Origin: Mrakia gelida
Taxonomy: Eukaryota > Basidiomycota > Tremellomycetes > Cystofilobasidiales > Mrakiaceae
DNA length: 64,000 nucleotides
NCBI GenBank assembly: GCA_024345305.1
Contig: BRON01000001.1
Span: 1,488,001 to 1,552,000, forward strand
Direction: 5' to 3'
Shown: one piece after another, positions 15,837-26,691 of the stretch
Position numbering within the stretch: the stretch's first letter is position 1
Layout: every line of letters starts with the position of its first letter
Translations under genes and position numbers: made by a program
The notes under the pieces: generated by a model
Database searches by the model: none
The model's input: the letters and a program-made list of their open reading frames with translations, nothing else
Told to the model about the DNA's origin: nothing

Positions 15837-16134
15837 GGCGGTTCTTTCGAGAAGAGCTTCGTTTTTCGACAGCTGATCTCGTTCGTTCTCTTCCAACCGC
15901 CATCCACTTCTTCTTATTCCTTTGGATCCCACCCACTCTCTTCTTGTCTTCTCCCTCTCAGGTCTCTCGCTCTTTCTCGGTGAGCTCAGGTCCTTGTCCT
16001 CTCGCTCGTCTTCGCTTCGCTCTCGGGCTCATCCCACATGCTGACCTCCCTCCTTTCCTTGTTTCGTTCAACCAACCTTCCAGCTCGCCCACCTTCTCAC
16101 CTTCCCCAACCTCACCTTTCCTCCTGCTCTCAAA
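15837..16134 (+). promoter_or_regulatory. Amino-acid permease leader
   Basis: This is the pyrimidine-rich sequence immediately before the permease ATG at 16135. The CT-rich character on the coding strand recurs before many genes in the window. I see no obvious uORF-independent coding content. Confidence 0.4.
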
Positions 16135-19100
16135 ATGGCCTTCCAAGGAAAAGGTGGCGCTTTTGAGCCCGTCGAGAAAACCTACGAGAACTCCTTCAAC
16201 GGCGACAAAGTTCCGCAACGACACACCGTCCTCCCCGCCAGTGAAGATGAGCCTGAACATCATCTCAAGAGGTCTCTACAGAATCGACACATTGCTATGA
16301 GTGAGTTCCATCGCATCTGAGCCTCCTCAGAGGTCTCAGAAGAGGTCTTCGACGAACGAGCGAGCTTCATGAGCTGATCGCGCTTTCCCCTCTTCCTCCC
16401 CACCTCCTCCTCTCCTCTACGACCCCCTCCTCAGTTTCTATCGGAGGAGTTATCGGAACTGGTCTCTTTCTTGGGACTGGAGGAGCGCTCGCGTCTGGAG
16501 GTCGTGAGTTCTGATTCATTCTCCTCTCGCTCGTCGAGATCTCGCTCGAACTGACCTCGTTCTCGCTCCCTCCTGCTCCCCAGCTCTGGGACTTTTCCTC
16601 GGATACACGATTATGGGATCCGTGTGCTTCTCAGTCATGGTGGGACTTGGAGAGAGTGAGTCTTTTCTTCTGATCTCGAAACGAACGAGACTCGGAGCCG
16701 ACGACGCTGACCTTCCCTCTTTCCTCCTCTCTCTCTTTTCAAGTGATCTCGTACCTTCCCATCGAGGGAGGTCACATCGCTCTCGCTCATCGATTCGTTG
16801 ACCCCGCGTGGGCCTTCGCTCTCTCGTTCAACTACGCTTAGTGAGTACGAGAAAGAACAAAACGAAGATCTCTTGTTCTCGGTGCCGTCGCAACCCTGCT
16901 GACCTTCGCTTCTCTTCGTCGCCTATCTTCCTACAGCAACTGGCTCATCATTCTACCCGCCGAGCTCTCCGCCTGTGCCGTTCTCGTAAACTACGTACGT
17001 CTCCTTCCCCTTAGCGACTTCGCGGCAAAAAGGCGATTCTTCTCGACGCGTCCTAACTTTCGCGCCTTCTTTTCATCTCTCCCTTCTTCCCCAGTGGATC
17101 GACTCGATCAACAACGGTGTCTGGATCACTATCGCTCTTGTCGTGGTCATCGCCATCAACCTCGCTGGTGCTCGAGGTGAGCCTGAGTCTTGTCGTGGAA
17201 AGCTCGACTTCGTTTCGATCCGCTGACTCTCTCTTCCTTTGCCTTCCCCTCTCTCCCAGGTTACGGTGAAGCCGAGTTCTTCTTCTCGTTGATCAAGGTT
17301 CTGACAATCACGGTCCTCATTGTCAGTCACCGTTCTCACTTTTGCCCTCTCCTTCCTCGTCGTCGTTTTCTCGACGCCCACCTTCGACGACGAATCGCTC
17401 ACGATGCTCTCGCTCGTTCCTCAGTTCCTCGGGATCGCCATAAACTGCGGAGCCGGACCCAGCAACACAGGCTACAAGGGCTTCACCTGTTCGTAGAAAA
17501 CCGATGTTCCTACGCGCTTCCCCGCGGTGAACCAGCGCTGACGATCCCTTTCTCGTTCCTCCCCCTCGTCTCTCTCCTCCTCCTTCCCCTCTCAGACTGG
17601 AAGAACCCTGGACCTTTCACTCAGTACAAGGGCATCGACGGAGCTCTCGGACAGTTCCTTGGATTCTGGAGTGTTTTGACTCGTACGTTCCTCTTCCTTC
17701 TCGACCTCGACCCCTCGTCGCGTCGTTCGCTGACCTCCTTCGCCCCTCCTCTACTCTCTTCTGCGCGCTCCAGAGGCCGCCTTCTCCTTCATTGGTACTG
17801 AGATCGTCGCCATCACCGCTGGAGAGGCCGTCAACCCTCGACGAAACTTGCCACGCGCGATCAAGAAGGTGAGTCTTGATTCGCGACCCGCCTTCGAGCG
17901 TTGGCACCTCGCTCACTTCCTTTCCTCCCTTCTTTCGCCCAGGTCTACATCCGAATCCTTCTCTTCTACGTCTTGGGTACTTGTGAGTCACCCATCATTC
18001 TCGCCGTCGACGTGCAAGGCAAGAGAAGCTGACCTCCCGCTCTTCTCCCCTCCAGTCATCATCGGCCTAATCGTCTCGTCCGACAACGACAAGTTGGGTA
18101 CTACCTCCGACGCCAAAGCGTCTCCCTTCGTTATCGCTATCCAAGAGGCTGGAATCAAGGGACTTCCTTCGCTCATCAACGCCTGTCTTAGTGAGCTGAA
18201 CTCGATTTTCCTCGACGCGACGACAACGAAGCTGATCTCTCCTTCTTCTTCCATCGCAGTCACCGCCGCTTGGTCTGCTGCTTCCGCCGATCTCTACACC
18301 TCCTCTCGAGCCATCTACGGAATCGCTTTGAACGGAGATCTGCCCAAGGTGAGTGGAAGCGAAAGAGGAGAGAGAAACGAGAGAGTTAGAAACGAGCTCG
18401 ATGCTGACTTCGCCACGTCTTCTCTTTCTCTCAGATCTTCACTCGAACTACCAAATCTGGACTTCCCTACGTCGCTCTCTTCGTCGCTTCCCTCTTCTCC
18501 TTTCTCGCCTACATGGTTCGTTCAAGACGCGCATTTCGCTTGTTCGTATCGCCCGAGATCGACTCGGAGCTGACCTCTTCTCTTCTCCCATACCTTCTCC
18601 TCTCTCAGGGTATCGGAACTGGATCGGGACAGGTCTTCGGATGGCTCGTGAGTCCATTCTTTCTTCATCGTTGCTCAATTCCTCGCCACGACTCTCGCTG
18701 ACTCCCAACTTCTCCCTCTTTCAGTCCAACATGTCCGCTCTCGCTGGTCTCATGTCTTGGTTCGCTATCAGCGTCACCTACCTGCGCTTCCGTAAGGGAA
18801 TGGAGGTTCAGGGGTTCAATCGATCGACCCTCCCCTACAAGAGCGTCTTCGCCTACTGGGGAGCTTGGTACGCGATCGTGATGATCGCTATCATCTCCCT
18901 CTTCTCCGCGTGGACTGTCTTCCTCCACGACAACTGGAACACGGCGACTTTTGTCACGAACTACCTCCCCCTGGTCATCTTCCCCGTCCTCTTCGTCGGA
19001 AAGAAGATCATCTCTAAGACGACGTGGAGAAGGGTTCGTCGAGCTTCTTTTCCTCTCCGTCTCGTCAGTTCACGCTGACCTCTTGCCCTTCTTTTTACAG

Positions 19101-19300
19101 GCCGACTCGCTCGACTACGTCACGGGGATTGCTGAGATTGAAGCTGAAGCCTACGAGGAGCCTCGCGCAGCTACCTGGTACGGACGACTCGCGGTGAGCA
19201 GAACTTCTCTCCCTTCGTTTTCAACGCGTGGCATCGAACCGAAGAACACCTCGCTCACTCCTTTCCTCTTCTTTCTCTCCGCCAGAACAACGTCTTTTAG
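16135..19300 (+). CDS. Amino-acid permease (yeast amino-acid transporter family)
   Basis: This is a plasma-membrane proton-coupled amino-acid importer of the APC superfamily. It begins at ATG 16135 with a hydrophilic N-tail ending LKRSLQNRHIAM, which leads straight into the first helix (ISIGGVIGTGLFLGTGGAL). Other landmarks are EMISYLPIEGGH, FIGTEIVAITAGEAVNPRRN (near 17800; the conserved E-x5-AGE region), KASPFVIAIQEAGIKGLPS (near 18120), ASADLYTSSRAIYG (near 18290) and YLRFRKGMEVQG. About twelve hydrophobic segments are visible, and the last exon encodes only NNVF before the stop at 19300. About a dozen short introns interrupt it. The family is certain; specificity (general or basic amino acids) cannot be assigned by eye. 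Confidence 0.95.
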
Positions 19301-19827
19301 ACGCGCTCATCTATCTCCCGTTCCCTCTCGTACGCTTCTCCGACCTTCGCTCGCTTTGTTTTGCTTCCAAGTCTCGTCTCTCGTTTTCTTTTCTCGACGA
19401 GGCGTCCGCGTCTCGCTCTCTTCGTTGTATTCTACTTGCTTGGCTTTTTTGTATCTCTTACCCGTTGCCTCTCTTGGCCCTCACTCCCTCGTTGATCTGA
19501 TCCATGGTTTCCTGCACTGCATCCTTTTTCTTCTCGCAAGGAGGAGAGGCTCGAGGGCTGAAGTCGAACGAAGTGAGGTGAGCACTTGACGAGCGCGTTG
19601 AACATTCTTCACCCCCTCTCAGCCGCCAGCGATTTTCCATAGGATTGCAAGATCCAAACGCGAGTTGAATGCTCGCACCCCTTCTCTATACTTCCCTCCT
19701 TCATGGTCACCAAGGCGACGAAACAAGACGGAGATGCCCTCTGCTGGCGCTTCTCTTATCGCCCAACGGCATCTCTTCCTGTCAGCTTCCTTCTTCAAAT
19801 GGGAACTCTTCCCTCACCACGACCATC
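19301..19827. promoter_or_regulatory. Permease 3' flank and D-lactate dehydrogenase leader
   Basis: This is a 527-bp gap in a tandem plus-strand pair. An ATG at 19669 is in frame with the dehydrogenase without a stop, but the extra 53 residues lack targeting character. The ATG at 19828 gives a good mitochondrial presequence and is preferred. I see nothing else here. Confidence 0.4.
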
Positions 19828-22715
19828 ATGTCGTTCATTCGACTCTCCTCCTCCATCTCCCCATCTACATTTGGACGCTCAAGTTGGGCCCTCTCCTCTC
19901 CAAGCTCTCTGAAAACGACAAGGAAGCTCGCGAGCTCGAGCTCACGACCCTCCTCCTTCCCTCCCCCTCCTCGTCCTCCCTCCCTCTCGGCCTCGACTCC
20001 CTCTTCACCCAACACCATCTCCCTCCTCCTCGCCGGCACCCTAGGAGCAGTCCTCTCAGCTGGAGCTCTCTTCCTTTACTCCTCCTCCTCCCATATAGCT
20101 CTCGAGACGCCTTCGTCCGATCATCAATGCCCTCCTCCTCCGACTCAGCCCTCCTCCCCTCCCCTCTCCGTCGCTCGAGCTCAACGGTACGGCTCCCCCT
20201 CAGACTACAAGTCAGCCGTCGAGGATCTTCGAGCCCTCTTCTCTGAGGAGGACGACACCCTCACTATCGATCCAGAAGAGCTCTTCGTCCATGGCGGCTC
20301 GAGCTGGACCCATCTCGCCTCCCAGCCTCCCTCCGTCGTCGTCTTTCCAAGAAGCCAGAGCGACGTCGAGAAGATCATGGAGATCTCGAGGAAGTTCAGA
20401 GTCCCTGTGGTACCCTACGGAGCTGGATCCGCCGTCGAAGGGCAGTTCAACGCTGTGAGTGCTCGAAGCATGCTTCCTCGCTCGAAGAGACGCCGGAGGG
20501 AGAACGAGCGAGCTCACCGTTTTCCTTTCTTCGTCTTCTTCTCCGCCTTCCAGCCCTACGGTGGGATCTGCATCGATCTTCAGAAGCATATGAACAAGAT
20601 CATCAAGATCAACGCCAGCGATGGAGATTGTGTCGTTCAACCAGGAATCTCGTGAGTCTTCTCCCGGCAGATGGACTGTTTGCGAGCTTCGACCCAACCC
20701 TGGCTCACTCATGGACGACGCTCGTTTGGCAGCTATCAAGAGCTGAACGACGAGCTCGCTCGACTAGGACATAAGCTCTTCCTGCCTTTGGATCCTGGAC
20801 CTGGAGCTACGATTGGAGGGATGATTTCAACGGGCTGCTCCGGTGAGTCGAAGGGGAGGGAGGATTGCGACGCGTCGAAGTGGAACTCGAGCTCACGCGT
20901 TCCGTTCACCTCCTTCGTCTGCCACAGGAACCAACACTGTTAGATATGGGTACGCTTTTTCCAACCTTCGATGAAGCAGTCAATCTCTACTGACGCGTGT
21001 CCTGCGTCGTTGAACAACAGAACAGCGCGAGCAGAATGGTTCGTTCTTTCTCTCGTTCGACTCCTCCTTCCGAGCTTGCCAGATCTCCTCCTTTGCCTCC
21101 AACTGACTCACAGCCTACCTCTCTCAGGTTCCTCAACCTCACAGCGGTCTTGCCTTCGGGAACGGTTCTCAAGACGCGATCTCGCTCTCGAAAGAGCTCA
21201 GCAGGACCCGACTTGACCAAGCTCTTCATCGGCGCTGAAGGGACTCTCGGTGTCATCACGGAGGTCACCGTCCGGCTCGCACCCTTGCTGCCAACAAGGG
21301 TGGGGATGGTTGGGTTTCCTGGCGTGAAGGAGGCCGTCGAGGCTGTTGTTGAGATCTTGGGAGAGGGAGTCGTTGTTCAGTGTGGTGAGTTTGGCTCCCG
21401 TCTTCCCTCTCTCCCCTTCGATGCATCGCTTGACTCGCGTCGCAGCTGCTCAGGGTGACGAACTGACTGCTCTGCATCTTTTTGCGTTCCAGTCGAGCTC
21501 CTGGACGACCTGCAGATCGCAGCTGTTCGTAGCTCGTTCTCCTCTCACTCCTTTCTCCTCTCGCTCCTTTCGTCTTCGACCCTCGCTGACTTCGCCATCT
21601 CCTCACCGTCTCAGATCAACAAGCTCGGATCCCTTCCATCTCCTCTCTCCGTCAAAGACACCATCTTCTTCAAGTTCCAAGGCAGCGACGTCCTCATCGC
21701 CGAATCCGCCAAAGTCGTCGAAGACATCATCTCTCGACACGGAGGAGACGCTCTCCAACTCGCTGCGACGGAGAAGGAGAGTGAGCTACTATGGGGAGCG
21801 AGGAGAGGCGCACTGTTTGCTTCGATGGCGGCTAGTGGGTACGAGAGTGAGTCCAAAGTCGCTCTCGATCGATCAACTTTCGAAGTGTCGACGCGTCTTG
21901 CTTCGCTCGCTTCCTCGCTCCCTCTTCGCTTCAAGACGCCTCGAGCCATGACACTGACTCCCTTACACCTTCCCTTCCTACCAGCTCCCATGATCTACGG
22001 AAACGACATCTGCGTCCCCGTTTCCCGCCTCCCCGACTTCATCTCCGAGTGCAAAACTCTCCTGCACGACGCGGGCGTGTACGCTCCGTTCGTCGGCCAC
22101 GTCGGAGACGGGAACATCCACATGAACGTCGTACTCAGGGATCGGTCGGAGCTGCCAAAGATGCATGGGTTAATGAAGAATTTCATCTGGAAGGCGATTG
22201 AAGTGAGCTTGATCTCCTCGAGCTCCGTTCTTCGTTCTTTTCATCCCCCTCGTTCCTTCGAAACTGCTCTGACAACCTCCTCGTTTGCTTTTGCTTTTGC
22301 TTGCAGATGGACGGGACCTGTACTGGAGAGCATGGAGTTGGAGCGAACAAGAAGGTGGGCCTTTTGAGCTCGAACGAACGAGCGAGACGCGTCGCTGACC
22401 TCTTCCCCTTTCACTACCTTCCAGAAATACCTGACGGAGGAACTGGGACTCGGAACGATATCCCTTCTGCGAACCATCAAGAACGCCGTGGACCCTCTGG
22501 GCCTGATGAATCCTGGGAAGCTCTGTGAGTATGATCTCTTCTCGTCGGCCGGACGGAAGCGAGACGTCGTCGAACTTACTGCTGACTCGGTCTTTCCTTC
22601 CTCCTTCGTCCGGGCGTTGCTAGACCCTGACGAGCTTCCTCCGTTAGCTCCGTTCCCTGATCCCTCTCAGAGGAAGGGAGAACTGTACCCTCCGGCCGCT
22701 GGGTGTAGTTGTTAG
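19828..22715 (+). CDS. DLD1: Mitochondrial D-lactate dehydrogenase (cytochrome c type)
   Basis: This enzyme oxidises D-lactate to pyruvate with FAD and passes electrons to cytochrome c at the inner membrane or intermembrane space. It starts at ATG 19828 with a Ser/Arg-rich presequence (MSFIRLSSSISPSTFGRSS), then a hydrophobic anchor (TISLLLAGTLGAVLSAGALF). The FAD_binding_4 domain follows: PPSVVVFPRSQSDVEKIMEI, VPYGAGSAVEGQ (near 20420) and GATIGGMISTGCSGTNTVRYG. Next are LFIGAEGTLGVITEVTVRLA (near 21230), then the FAD-oxidase C domain with GHVGDGNIHMNVV (near 22100) and DGTCTGEHGVGANKK (near 22310), and the terminal NPGKLYPDE. The final splice at 22526 to about 22623 restores the reading frame. 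About nine introns are present. Length and motif order match the fungal DLD1 family. Confidence 0.94.
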
Positions 22716-23213
22716 CGAGGCGAGGCGGAAGAGGCGAAGTCGACGACGAGCAGGGGAGGGGATACAATGTCGAGCGAAGGAAGATTTCGTTTGTGAGCTG
22801 AGAGGATTCTCATCTCGAGGGAGGACGTCTCCATCGCAGTTGTTGTCCTGTTGAGAAGCGAGAAGAAGGAGTGACTGACTGAGTCGTCGAGCTCGCCTCT
22901 CGATCGTGAATCGTGAGCTCGAGTCTCTGTTCCCTTCCGACATCCTTTCTTGCTTTCTCCTACATCCGCATCCTCGCCCGACCTCGCTCAAGCTCGCATC
23001 CACCCTCTAGCAGTTGGTCTTCCCTTCTTAACCAGCTCGCTCTTCGCTTGGTCGGGACGGGATAGAAACTGCAAGCTCAAGCTCAGCTATCTGCTCCCTT
23101 CCCTCTTCCCTCCTCTCCGCCTCCCTTCCCTCTCCCCCTGAACTCGTCTCGTTCCTGGCACGCTCCCTCCGCCTCTTTCACCCTCAAACCACCACCATCG
23201 AATCACCAGAAAG
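22716..23213. promoter_or_regulatory. Upstream region of the sugar-porter gene
   Basis: This is a 498-bp tandem gap. The last 130 bases before the ATG at 23214 are strongly CT-rich on the coding strand. I see no coding content. Confidence 0.4.
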
Positions 23214-26200
23214 ATGGCTCCTCCCTCTTCTGCTACTACGACGACCGAGTCTTCTTCCTCTAGGTGGCAGTCCAAGGCGAATGGGACGAACCCGAGTTGG
23301 TGGAGGGATTCAGGGCTGCGAAGGCTCAACGCTTGGTGAGTCCCCCCTTCCCCTGCCTTCTCAACTCCTCAGCCCTCCCCGTCACCCTCTGGGCCCTACC
23401 TCGTCGCAGGAGGGAGGACGAGAAGATCTTCCTCGACCGTGAGGGAGCGCTCGAGCAGATCGGCTTGGGGTCCGAGAGAGAGCGAGAAGTTCGAGCTCAC
23501 CTTTCGCTCTTCCTCCTTCTTCTCCCGTTTCTCTCCTCCCTCCCATGCGATCAGGATTCTCTGGATCTTTCTCTCAGCCATCACTCAAGGATACGATGGA
23601 TCCCTTCTCAACGGGCTTCAAGCTCTTCCCCAATGGAACGCCTACTTCGACACGGTGAGAGTCAGCTCTCGTTGTTTGGCTCCCTCAGGGCCAGGGCGAG
23701 GCTCGACGCTGAAACTTTCCGCTTTGCCTTTCGTGCCTTTCTTCTCACTCAGCCTTCTGGAGTCTTTCTGTGAGTGGCCATCTTCTCCCTCCGTAGACCT
23801 GCCAGGCTTCGAAGGAGAGGGAATTCTCGTCTTCTTCGTCTTCCTTCGTTCGTTCGTCTCCGCCCCTCCGAACTGATCTCATCCGTCTCCCCTCTCCTTC
23901 TTCTCCTTCTTCCGCAACAGAGGACTCATGACAGCTGCTCAGTCGTTCGGAGCGATCCCTGGAGGACCCTTGGGAGCTTTTCTTGGAGATCACTACGGGA
24001 GGAAGGCTCCAATCTTTTGGGGGTCGGTTTTCTGGTCCGTCCTTCCTCTCTTTCTCCTTCTTCCCAACGACCTCGACCTCGCTGACCTTCATTTCACCCT
24101 TCCTCTCCCATTCAGTATCGCCGGTGTTCTCCTTCAGACTTTCTCAACGACGGTCAACCAGTTCATTGGATCGAGAGTCTTGATCGGAGGTGAACGACGC
24201 GTCTCCTCTTCTTGCTTCGAAACGTTCGTTCTCGACTCGTGCTCACGCATCCCCTTTTTTTTTTTTTCTATCACAGTTGGGAGTGGGATTCAGTTTGGGC
24301 AAGCTTCGATCTTGGCTACTGAGCTATGCCACGTTCGATATCGAGGTCCTGGTTCGTCGTCCTCTCTCTCGTCTCGTCTTCCCGTCTCGCTCTGACTTCT
24401 CGCGTTTCTTGCTGCTCTTGCTCGCTCACTCAGCCGTCACCCTCTTCAACTCCACCTACTACGTCGGCTCGATGATCGCTGCTTGGTTGACCTACGGAAG
24501 TGAGCTCAAAGTGAAATCGAGCGATCGGTTCTCCCGCTTCAGCCCTCGACGCGACTGACCTCCTCAACCTCTCGGTCTTCAGCTCTTCATATGGCGGGAA
24601 ACTGGGCCTGGAGACTCCCGGTCGTCCTCCAAGCGGTCTCTTCTGTCTTGGTCCTCGTCTTCATCTACTTCGCTCCGGAATCGCCTCGATGGCTCGTCGC
24701 GCGAGGAAGGGACGAGGAGGCGTTGGAACTTCTCGCTCGATATGTACGTCCCTCCTCTACCTTCTCTCGCACTTTCGAAACATCTTTGGCTAGCCTGGAG
24801 CTGATCCGTCCGTCTCCTCCTTCTTCTCAGCACGCGAACGGCGACCAACAAGACGAGCTCGTCCAGTTCGAGTTCGAGGAGATCAAGGACGCGATCCTCC
24901 ATGAGCAAGCGAGCAGATCGACGTCTTGGAGTCATCTCTACGAGACTCCTGGAAACAGGAAGAGGCTGGCTCTTTGCATCCTCATCGGAGCTGCTGGTGA
25001 GTCTCGACGAGCTCGAAACTTCCTCGCGTGGGAGCTCGTCTTCGTTGCTGACCTCTGCGTTCGCTTCCCTTCGTCCATCAGCCCAACTGAACGGAGTCGT
25101 ACGTTCAATCGACACTCTCTCCTTCTAACTGACTCTACTCTGTTTCCAAGCTGACGCTCATCTCTTCTCGCCTTCTCGCAACAGGGAATCATCGTGAGTC
25201 TTCGTCTGCGGACCCTCCTCGAGTCGCGTTTCGATACTAACACAACCTCGCAACTTCTCACCTTGCAGACCTACTACCTCGCTCCCATCCTGAGGACTGT
25301 AGGGATCACATCACCTACCCAGATCGCTGGCCTCAACGGTGGTAAGCCATCTTCATCTTCATCTTCTTTTGCTCGTCCTTCGTTTGTGTCCTGACCCTCT
25401 TCGCACCTTCTCTTCTCCGAAGGTCTCGCCGTCTTCAACTGGTTCGCCGCTATCGGAGGAGCCCTACTGGTCGATCGAGTCGGAAGGAGACCTTTGTGGC
25501 TCACGAGCTCGGGAGGAATGTGAGTCGAACCCCTCCTCGTTCGCTCGTTCTCCTTCGTCGCGTCTACTTCGAGCGAGACACCATCTTCTCGAAAGCTGAC
25601 GTTCCGCCCCCAACCTGTCACAGGCTCATCACCCTCTCCATCATTACCGCTCTCTCGGCAACCTTCGCCAAAACTGGACAAGCATCCGTCGGGAACGCCG
25701 TCGTCGCCATGCTTTTCCTTTTCTTCGGGTTCTACGATATCGCCTACACTGGATTGACTATCAGCTACCCTTCGGAGATTCTACCCTTCAGTATCCGATC
25801 CAAAGGGCTAGCAGTCGTCGTCACCACGTCCTTCATCTCGCTCTCCATCAATCAACTCGTCAAGTGCGTCCTCGAGCTTCGCCACTCTCTTTCGACGCTC
25901 AAGAAGCTGACTTCCCCTCTTTCTCCGTCCTCCTCCATCTTTAGCCCCATTGCCCTCGAAGCCATTGGATGGAAGTACTACTTCGTGAGCTCCCTTTCGC
26001 CATCTCGAGACGCGTCTCACCTTGCTCGTAAATCCCTTCGCGTCGCCCTCGCTGATCCCTCATTCCGTCTCTCGTCCCAGGTCTACATCGGCATCCTCGC
26101 CTTCCTCTTCGTCGCTCAGTACATCTGGTATCCCGAAACTCGAGGATACAGTCAGTTCCTCCTCCCTTCCCCGCCTCGTCCTCAATCCATCTGCTGACCG

Positions 26201-26388
26201 CCCGCTCTCTTTCTCTTCGCCTCAACCTACCAGCCCTGGAGGAGATCGCAGTCGTCTTCGATACGCCGCCCCCTCGAGCCCACGCAGAGGAGAGCATCGC
26301 GAACCTTACCATGAATACGATCGAGGAAAGGAAGACTGATTCGGAAGTTGAACACATCGAGGATTCGAGCTCGAAGTCCACGGCGTGA
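23214..26388 (+). CDS. MFS sugar-porter family transporter
   Basis: This is a twelve-helix major facilitator of the fungal sugar-porter family, probably importing a hexose or disaccharide at the plasma membrane. It starts at ATG 23214 (MAPPSSATTTTESSSSRWQ). Landmarks are ITQGYDGSLLNGLQALPQW (near 23590), GDHYGRKAP (near 23990), SRVLIGVGSGIQFGQ across an intron, PESPRWLVARGRDEEAL (near 24690), DRVGRRPLW (near 25480), YPSEILPFSIRSKG (near 25770) and YPETRGY joined to TLEEIAVVFD. The hydrophilic C-tail ends at 26388. The first intron (23336 to about 23550) is unusually long for this window at about 215 nt. Another carries a 13-T polypyrimidine run. The family is clear; the substrate is unknown. 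Confidence 0.93.
24255..24267 (+). repeat. T13 homopolymer in an intron
   Basis: This run of 13 T lies in the polypyrimidine tract just before a TATCACAG acceptor in the sugar-porter gene. It is the longest homopolymer I noticed in the window and is liable to length variation or sequencing error. Confidence 0.9.
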
Positions 26389-26691
26389 ACGAATCGTTTG
26401 TTTCATTTGTAATCTATCTCGCCGTCTCGTTGTTTTGTTGTCTCGTCTGTAGTTGTACGGATACTTATGATCTCACGTTCTTTCTGTTCTTGACTCGAAT
26501 GGGGAAGCGATGGAAGGGTCTCCTCATGAATACAACTCGAGACACAACTCTTGGGCGCGTCTGCTTCTTCAACTCTGCCCGGTCCTGCTCGGTTTTCGGA
26601 ACCACTGGGTACCAGCTAGCGACGAGTAAAAGTCAGCATGTCGATCTCTATATGAAAGGGAGAGATGAGATGAACGAAAGAGCTCACCCTT
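26389..26691. other. Convergent 3' intergenic region
   Basis: This is a 303-bp gap between the converging 3' ends of the sugar porter (plus) and the nitrilase (minus). It should hold both poly(A) regions. No genes are seen. Confidence 0.5.
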
